Of a stretch of 64,000 nucleotides of DNA, positions 59,711 to 64,000 are shown piece by piece (position 1 is the first letter of the stretch; every line of letters begins with the position of its first letter). The notes beneath the pieces were generated by a model, which did not search any database, was not told the origin of the DNA, and worked only from the letters and a program-made list of their open reading frames with translations. The position numbers and the translations under genes are program-made. The DNA comes from Enterococcus pseudoavium NBRC 100491 (lineage in GTDB: Bacteria > Bacillota > Bacilli > Lactobacillales > Enterococcaceae), in NCBI RefSeq assembly GCF_001544295.1, contig NZ_BCQF01000001.1, positions 1 to 64,000 on the forward strand. Direction: 5' to 3'.

Positions 59711-62092
59711 TTAATCCGCTTCTTCTATGCCAAGTTCAGCGTTACTTAATTGCGACTGCGCAATTTCCTGATAAACTTTTGACGTTTCCATTAATTCTTC
59801 ATGACGTCCTTGCGCAACCACGCGTCCTTCATCTAAAACGATGATATTATCGGCATGTAAAATCGTTGAGATCTTTTGTGCGACGATGATTTGTGTTACA
59901 CCTTTAACATTTTCAGCTAAAGCTTTCCGCAGTGCCACATCGGTTTTATTATCCAATGCTGAGAAAGAGTCATCAAAAATCAAGATCTTAGGATTTTTCG
60001 CTAGCGCCCGTGCAATTGATAAACGTTGTTTTTGTCCACCGGAAACGTTCGTTCCACCTTGTGAGATCGCACGGTCAAAGCCTTTTTCATTCGATTTGAT
60101 GAACTCATCAGCTTGAGCGATTTCCGCAGCTTTCTTCATTTGTTCATCTGAAATATCAGCATCGCCAAATTTGATATTTGACGCGATATCACCAGAGAAT
60201 AAGACCCCTTTTTGTGGAACAAAGCCCATGATTTCATGTAGCTTATGTTGACTCATCTCACGAATATCAATACCGTCAATCGTGATCCGACCGCCGGTTA
60301 CGTCGAACAGACGTGGAATCAAGTTAACGATTGTTGATTTACCCGAACCGGTTGAACCGATTAGAGCAGTCGTCTGACCTGGTTTCGCAGTGAAGTTAAT
60401 ATGATGCAGAACATCGGCATCGGCATCGCTATAACGGAATTCGACACCTTCAAATTTCACTTCACCTTTAAAGTCGTGATCGTCTTTTGGTTGTTCTGGA
60501 TCTTTGATGGATGGTTCAGTATTTAAAACTTCATCCACCCGTCCAGCAGCAACATTGGACCGCGGTAGAATGATCGATACCATCGACAACATCATAAAGG
60601 CCATCACGATTTGCATTGTGTACGTAATGAAGGCCATCATATCACCAACTTGAAGTTGACCCATATCCATATTATGTCCGCCAACCCAAACGATTAGGAC
60701 TGAGATTCCATTCATTAATAGCATCATTAACGGCATCATCAATGACATTGCTCGGTTGACAAATAGTTGTGTTTTCATCAAATCGCTATTCGCACCATCG
60801 AAACGTTTTTCTTCATACTGCTCACGAGAAAATGCACGAATAACTGGTAAACCAGTAATGATTTCACGAGAAACTAAGTTCACGCGGTCCACTAATTTTT
60901 GCAAAATTTTGAATTTCGGCATCGTCGTAACTAGCAAAGTAACTACTAATAAAAGCACTGCGCCAACGGCTACACCAACAATCCAGCCCATTCCAGTTCC
61001 TGTTTTATAAACTCTATACACGCCGCCGATACCTAAAATTGGGGCATATAAAACCATTCTCATAACCATGACGATCCCCATTTGAATTTGTTGGATGTCA
61101 TTGGTATTTCGGGTAATCAATGACGCAGGAGAGAATTTTTCCATTTCATTGTTTGAAAAAGCTAAAGTCTGTTCATATTGGCCAACCCGTAGATTTCTAC
61201 CAACCGTCGCTGCAACTAATGAAGCAATCAAACCAACAATAATAGCGGCCACTGCAGATAACAGTGTTAAACCAAGCATTTTGGCACCGGTCTTAATCAT
61301 ATAATCGGTTTGGATTTTCTCAGTGTTAATGTTCAAGGCTTTATATTCAGCTAAAGTCATTTGAATTCCCACAGTCTTCAATGAATCTGCCCCGACATCC
61401 CCTAATTCGTCTTTAGTTGCTTTACGTGCAGATTCCACTCTAGCTGGCATCGCATCATTTTTTTCTTTGATGGAGTTGCCAAGCTTTTGTGCTTCAGCTC
61501 CCTTTGCCTGGGCTTCTGTCGCTAAACGTTGGGCCTCCGCACCTTTAGCAGCTGCAGTTGCGCCATCGGTTGCTGCAGCTGCAGCTTTTCCGGCGGCTTG
61601 GGCTTGTTCCCCTAATGCTTTGGCTTCATCCCCCAGAGCTTGAGCCTTAGCTGCGTCTTTGGCAATCCCTTGATAGTCCGCTAAAATAGCCTTAGCCTCT
61701 TTACCGTTGCTACTATCAGTCGCTCGGGTTGAAGCAATCATCATCATTGGCAAGTTAAAGATGTCCGCTAACTTTTCTTTGGTCATGTCTTTTTGTAAAT
61801 CTAATTTATAAATAGCAACTTTCTTACCATCAATGGTTTGAGTTGCCTCTTTGTAATTGTCTTCGATGGTTTGCTTTTCTTCTTCCGTCATGAAAAGCTC
61901 AAGTCCTTGAAGCGTTGATTTTCTAATTTTATCGGGGGTCGACTGCTCCAGTCCCCCTTGTTGAATACCGACATCCACGATATCCGATGTTAAACTCGGC
62001 AAGCTTAGATCACTTGAGGCCTGCACGATTAAAAGTAATAATACGGCAATAATTGCGTACCAGTATTTAGCGAGATATTTAAAAATCTTCAC
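59711..62092 (-). CDS. ABC exporter subunit with degenerate site and Ala-rich loop (heterodimer partner 1)
   Basis: A 793-residue half-transporter, longer than the usual 570-600. The excess is a loop after TM1, at about residues 55-240, with an Ala/Gln/Glu/Lys-rich stretch (e.g. AQALGDEAKALGEQAQAAG) predicted to be a coiled coil outside the membrane. In the nucleotide domain Walker A is GSTGSGKST and the signature VSGGQ is intact, but Walker B ends FDD instead of DE and the H-loop is VAQKIST. The start is GTG in a GTGA overlap with the marR stop. Confidence 0.88.
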   Translation of the reverse strand: MKIFKYLAKYWYAIIAVLLLLIVQASSDLSLPSLTSDIVDVGIQQGGLEQSTPDKIRKSTLQGLELFMTEEEKQTIEDNYKEATQTIDGKKVAIYKLDLQKDMTKEKLADIFNLPMMMIASTRATDSSNGKEAKAILADYQGIAKDAAKAQALGDEAKALGEQAQAAGKAAAAATDGATAAAKGAEAQRLATEAQAKGAEAQKLGNSIKEKNDAMPARVESARKATKDELGDVGADSLKTVGIQMTLAEYKALNINTEKIQTDYMIKTGAKMLGLTLLSAVAAIIVGLIASLVAATVGRNLRVGQYEQTLAFSNNEMEKFSPASLITRNTNDIQQIQMGIVMVMRMVLYAPILGIGGVYRVYKTGTGMGWIVGVAVGAVLLLVVTLLVTTMPKFKILQKLVDRVNLVSREIITGLPVIRAFSREQYEEKRFDGANSDLMKTQLFVNRAMSLMMPLMMLLMNGISVLIVWVGGHNMDMGQLQVGDMMAFITYTMQIVMAFMMLSMVSIILPRSNVAAGRVDEVLNTEPSIKDPEQPKDDHDFKGEVKFEGVEFRYSDADADVLHHINFTAKPGQTTALIGSTGSGKSTIVNLIPRLFDVTGGRITIDGIDIREMSQHKLHEIMGFVPQKGVLFSGDIASNIKFGDADISDEQMKKAAEIAQADEFIKSNEKGFDRAISQGGTNVSGGQKQRLSIARALAKNPKILIFDDSFSALDNKTDVALRKALAENVKGVTQIIVAQKISTILHADNIIVLDEGRVVAQGRHEELMETSKVYQEIAQSQLSNAELGIEEAD

Positions 62093-62538
62093 TCTTGCTC
62101 ACCTTCCTCTTCTTCAGATAATTGTTTAGAGTAGCCGACAAACCTAGCTGTCAATTCAAGGTATTTCTTCGTATCCTCTTCACCCATCATTTCAAACACA
62201 CGAATAATTTTATTCCGCATGTCCAGCTTTTCAGCGGCCGCTACCTTTTTTCCGCTTTCTGTTAAGCGTACATTGATTCGGCGGCGATCATCCGCGTCCA
62301 TCGTTCGAATAATCAATCCGCGTTTTTCCAAGTTTCCTAACACAGCGGCGATTCGCGCAGTGGATAAATTCAACGTTTCAGCCAAATGTTTAGGATTCGT
62401 AGGTTCTCCCAAACGATCCAACACCTTAATGACAATATTTGCTCCTTTGTTGCTCTTTTCCATTTTACTGAACGCCCCATGGCGATTTTCCACCATCAGC
62501 TGCATCAGTTCCCGTTCAGCCTCTTCTGCGAATGTCAT
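62089..62538 (-). CDS. MarR-family transcriptional regulator
   Basis: A 149-residue winged-helix regulator. The DNA-binding part, NPKHLAETLNLSTARIAAVLGNLEKRGLI, is followed by the wing RTMDADDRRRINVRLTESGKK. The C-terminal tail is very acidic (EEEEGEQE). It is first in the operon with both exporter subunits and probably represses them until a ligand binds. The start at 62538 has GGAGGAG eight bases upstream; a 10-codon extension is not supported. Confidence 0.9.
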   Translation of the reverse strand: MTFAEEAERELMQLMVENRHGAFSKMEKSNKGANIVIKVLDRLGEPTNPKHLAETLNLSTARIAAVLGNLEKRGLIIRTMDADDRRRINVRLTESGKKVAAAEKLDMRNKIIRVFEMMGEEDTKKYLELTARFVGYSKQLSEEEEGEQE

Positions 62539-62583
62539 CAGACTCCTCCTTCTCCAAAAAAATAACAATCATTTTATTAATAG

Positions 62584-62596
62584 CTAACAGTGTTAG
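62584..62596. promoter_or_regulatory. Candidate MarR operator
   Basis: CTAACAGTGTTAG is a perfect palindrome (6+1+6), placed 10-22 bases after the predicted transcription start of the marR-exporter operon, where bound repressor would block elongation or open complex escape. Confidence 0.55.
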
Positions 62597-62612
62597 TAAT
62601 TAATGCTGTTTG

Positions 62613-62641
62613 ATATTACATCTATTAGCGATTAAAATCAA
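62613..62641 (-). promoter_or_regulatory. Promoter of the marR-exporter operon
   Basis: On the minus strand TTGATT (62641-62636), 17 bp, TAATAT (62618-62613), about 75 bp before the marR start codon. Confidence 0.6.
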
Positions 62642-62774
62642 CCCTTTTGTTCAAAAAATGAAATGAATCCGTTTCAATCGATTAATCTTTGATTATTTCT
62701 TAAAAATTTCGCTTACGAACCGCCTAAAAAAAAGTAGCTCTGATTTAAAAAAACAGTTTGGAAAATCTGCAGAC

Positions 62775-62808
62775 AAAAAGAGCGCCCCGTCATAACGGCA
62801 CGCTCTTT
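62775..62808 (-). terminator. Terminator of the KimA-like gene
   Basis: AAGAGCG and CGCTCTT are the outer parts of a 12-bp stem with one mismatch; on the minus strand TTTTTG follows. Confidence 0.8.
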
Positions 62809-62818
62809 CACGAACTCA

Positions 62819-64000
62819 CTATTTTTTTAGATGGTAATTATAGGTACTGATAATAATATCGTCGCGATAAGATAAACGGAAGCGCAGACGCATCGCCGTT
62901 TGATTATGCAACGAGCGTTTCCACGTTCTATTAGGAACAAATTCTGGAATCAAAACAGTCGTTGTATAATTGTGTTCGCGTGCATTTTTACTTACCCGAT
63001 CCACGTAACGACTGACTGGGTTAACAATCGAACGATACGGCGAACGAACGACTGAAAAACGAACATCTGGGAATTTTTCTCGAAATTCATGACGAATCTC
63101 TTTTTCCTTCTCTTCATTTTCTTCCAAAGAAACGTGCATGGCGATTACATAATCTCCGATTGAACGGGCATAATTAATCGCTCCAATATTCACTTGTGTC
63201 ACATTACCGACTAGGACAATCACTGTATTTCCTTCATATTCATGTAATTCGACCTCATCTGATAGCCGCAACTGTTCCGCAACATTTTTATAATGTTTAT
63301 GAACTTGGTAAAATGCAAAAATCAAGATTGGCATAATGATGAAGAAGGGCCAAATATCTGGTAAGCGATACACAAACAAGATGAGAACAATTGCAAAGGA
63401 AATCAAAGCACCAATGATATTAGCAATAGATTTTCTGACCCAGTGCTGACCTTCTTTACGCCATTTTAAAACCATTCCGGTTTGCGACAAGGTAAAGGGA
63501 ATAAATACACCGACTGAATATAATGGAATCAAACGTTCGGTCGAACCTTGGAAAATCAACAATAGAATAATTGAGCCTAACGCTAATGTAATGATCCCAT
63601 TGGAATACCCCAAGCGATCTCCACGATCTTGATAGCGGTGAGGCAAGAATTTATCCTTTGCCAAATTATAAGCTAAGACTGGGAAGGCTGAAAATCCTGT
63701 ATTAGCAGCCACTGCCAAAATCAAGGCAGTCACAAATTGTAGCAGATAATAAAAGATGCCTTTCCCAAAAACAGCTTCTCCAACTTGTGACAACACCGTC
63801 ACTTTTTCAGTCGGAACAATTCCAAACCAATAGTTCAAGAAAGTGATACCAGTGAAGAAGAAGCCGAGAATCACACCCATCATCGCTAAAGTTCCGGCTG
63901 CATTTTTGGCCCGCGGTTTCTTAAAGAACGGTACGGCATTACTAATCGCTTCGACCCCAGTTAATGAAGAAGAACCTGATGAAAATGCCCGCAACAGCAG
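62819..64000 (-). CDS. KimA-like potassium transporter (APC superfamily), 5' part outside window
   Basis: About 393 C-terminal residues are visible; the frame runs off the right edge. It includes FSSGSSSLTGVEAISNAVPFF, a segment strongly resembling KimA (formerly YdaO), the c-di-AMP-controlled proton-coupled K+ importer of Bacillus. The last ~160 residues form the soluble domain (VELHEYEGNTVIVLVGNVTQ) that binds c-di-AMP in that family. About seven transmembrane helices remain in the visible part. A ydaO-type riboswitch could lie upstream, outside the window. Confidence 0.85.
   Translation of the reverse strand: MLLRAFSSGSSSLTGVEAISNAVPFFKKPRAKNAAGTLAMMGVILGFFFTGITFLNYWFGIVPTEKVTVLSQVGEAVFGKGIFYYLLQFVTALILAVAANTGFSAFPVLAYNLAKDKFLPHRYQDRGDRLGYSNGIITLALGSIILLLIFQGSTERLIPLYSVGVFIPFTLSQTGMVLKWRKEGQHWVRKSIANIIGALISFAIVLILFVYRLPDIWPFFIIMPILIFAFYQVHKHYKNVAEQLRLSDEVELHEYEGNTVIVLVGNVTQVNIGAINYARSIGDYVIAMHVSLEENEEKEKEIRHEFREKFPDVRFSVVRSPYRSIVNPVSRYVDRVSKNAREHNYTTTVLIPEFVPNRTWKRSLHNQTAMRLRFRLSYRDDIIISTYNYHLKK

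Overview
The window looks like chromosome of a low-GC Gram-positive coccus of the order Lactobacillales, most likely the genus Enterococcus. The evidence is the AT-rich sequence, strong AAGGAGG-type ribosome binding sites, a mevalonate pathway operon (mvaK1-mvaD-mvaK2-fni), a fused AdhE under a Rex-type site, an Mga-family regulator, an L20-leader infC-rpmI-rplT operon, and a fragment of a SEC10/PgrA surface-exclusion protein typical of enterococcal conjugative elements. The species cannot be named from the sequence alone. No rRNA, tRNA, CRISPR array, intact insertion sequence or phage was seen.

Layout. 1-4.8 kb: a decapitated SEC10/PgrA fragment abuts rlmH, whose 3' end resembles the SCC attachment site. 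A cluster of DnaA boxes lies between rlmH and htrA, followed by ytpR, a universal stress protein, a thioredoxin-like protein and a PepSY-like small protein. 4.9-9.2 kb: dipeptidase pepV, NAD(P)HX dehydratase, a thioesterase and a SteT-type Ser/Thr exchanger. 9.4-11.7 kb: kbl-tdh, converting threonine to glycine and acetyl-CoA, behind a perfect CcpA cre site. 12.3-17.5 kb: aldo/keto reductase, an Mga-like regulator and a P-type ATPase with altered ion-site residues. 17.7-19.2 kb: infC-rpmI-rplT with its leader. 19.3-22.2 kb: FUSC-like membrane protein, HAD phosphatase and CorA.

22.3-32.4 kb is a divergent maltodextrin locus. On one side are the binding protein and two permeases; on the other are the ATPase, a neopullulanase-like enzyme and two alpha-glucosidases. 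Two identical LacI/MalR-type operators lie between them. 32.4-37.5 kb: deoxynucleoside kinase and the mevalonate operon. 37.5-39.9 kb: GntR regulator overlapping an MFS transporter, and a coiled-coil protein. 40.2-47.6 kb: adhE, yajC-tgt and a canonical Ca2+ ATPase. 47.8-48.2 kb: a probable structured non-coding RNA of about 370 nt with a long closing stem, its own promoter and terminator, and no recognised family. 48.3-52.0 kb: TetR, amidohydrolase and alpha/beta hydrolase, then queA. 52.2-55.9 kb: a gene remnant and a four-gene OpuC-type osmolyte importer. 56.2-57.7 kb: two tandem zinc-ribbon membrane proteins, the first broken at an A9 tract. 57.8-62.5 kb: MarR plus a heterodimeric ABC exporter. 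62.8 kb to the end: a KimA-like potassium transporter cut by the window edge.

The strongest candidates for undescribed biology are the 370-nt RNA, the A9 frameshift in the zinc-ribbon gene, the DnaA-box cluster beside the rlmH junction, and a family of terminators sharing a TGACAAGA/TTTTGTCA core.
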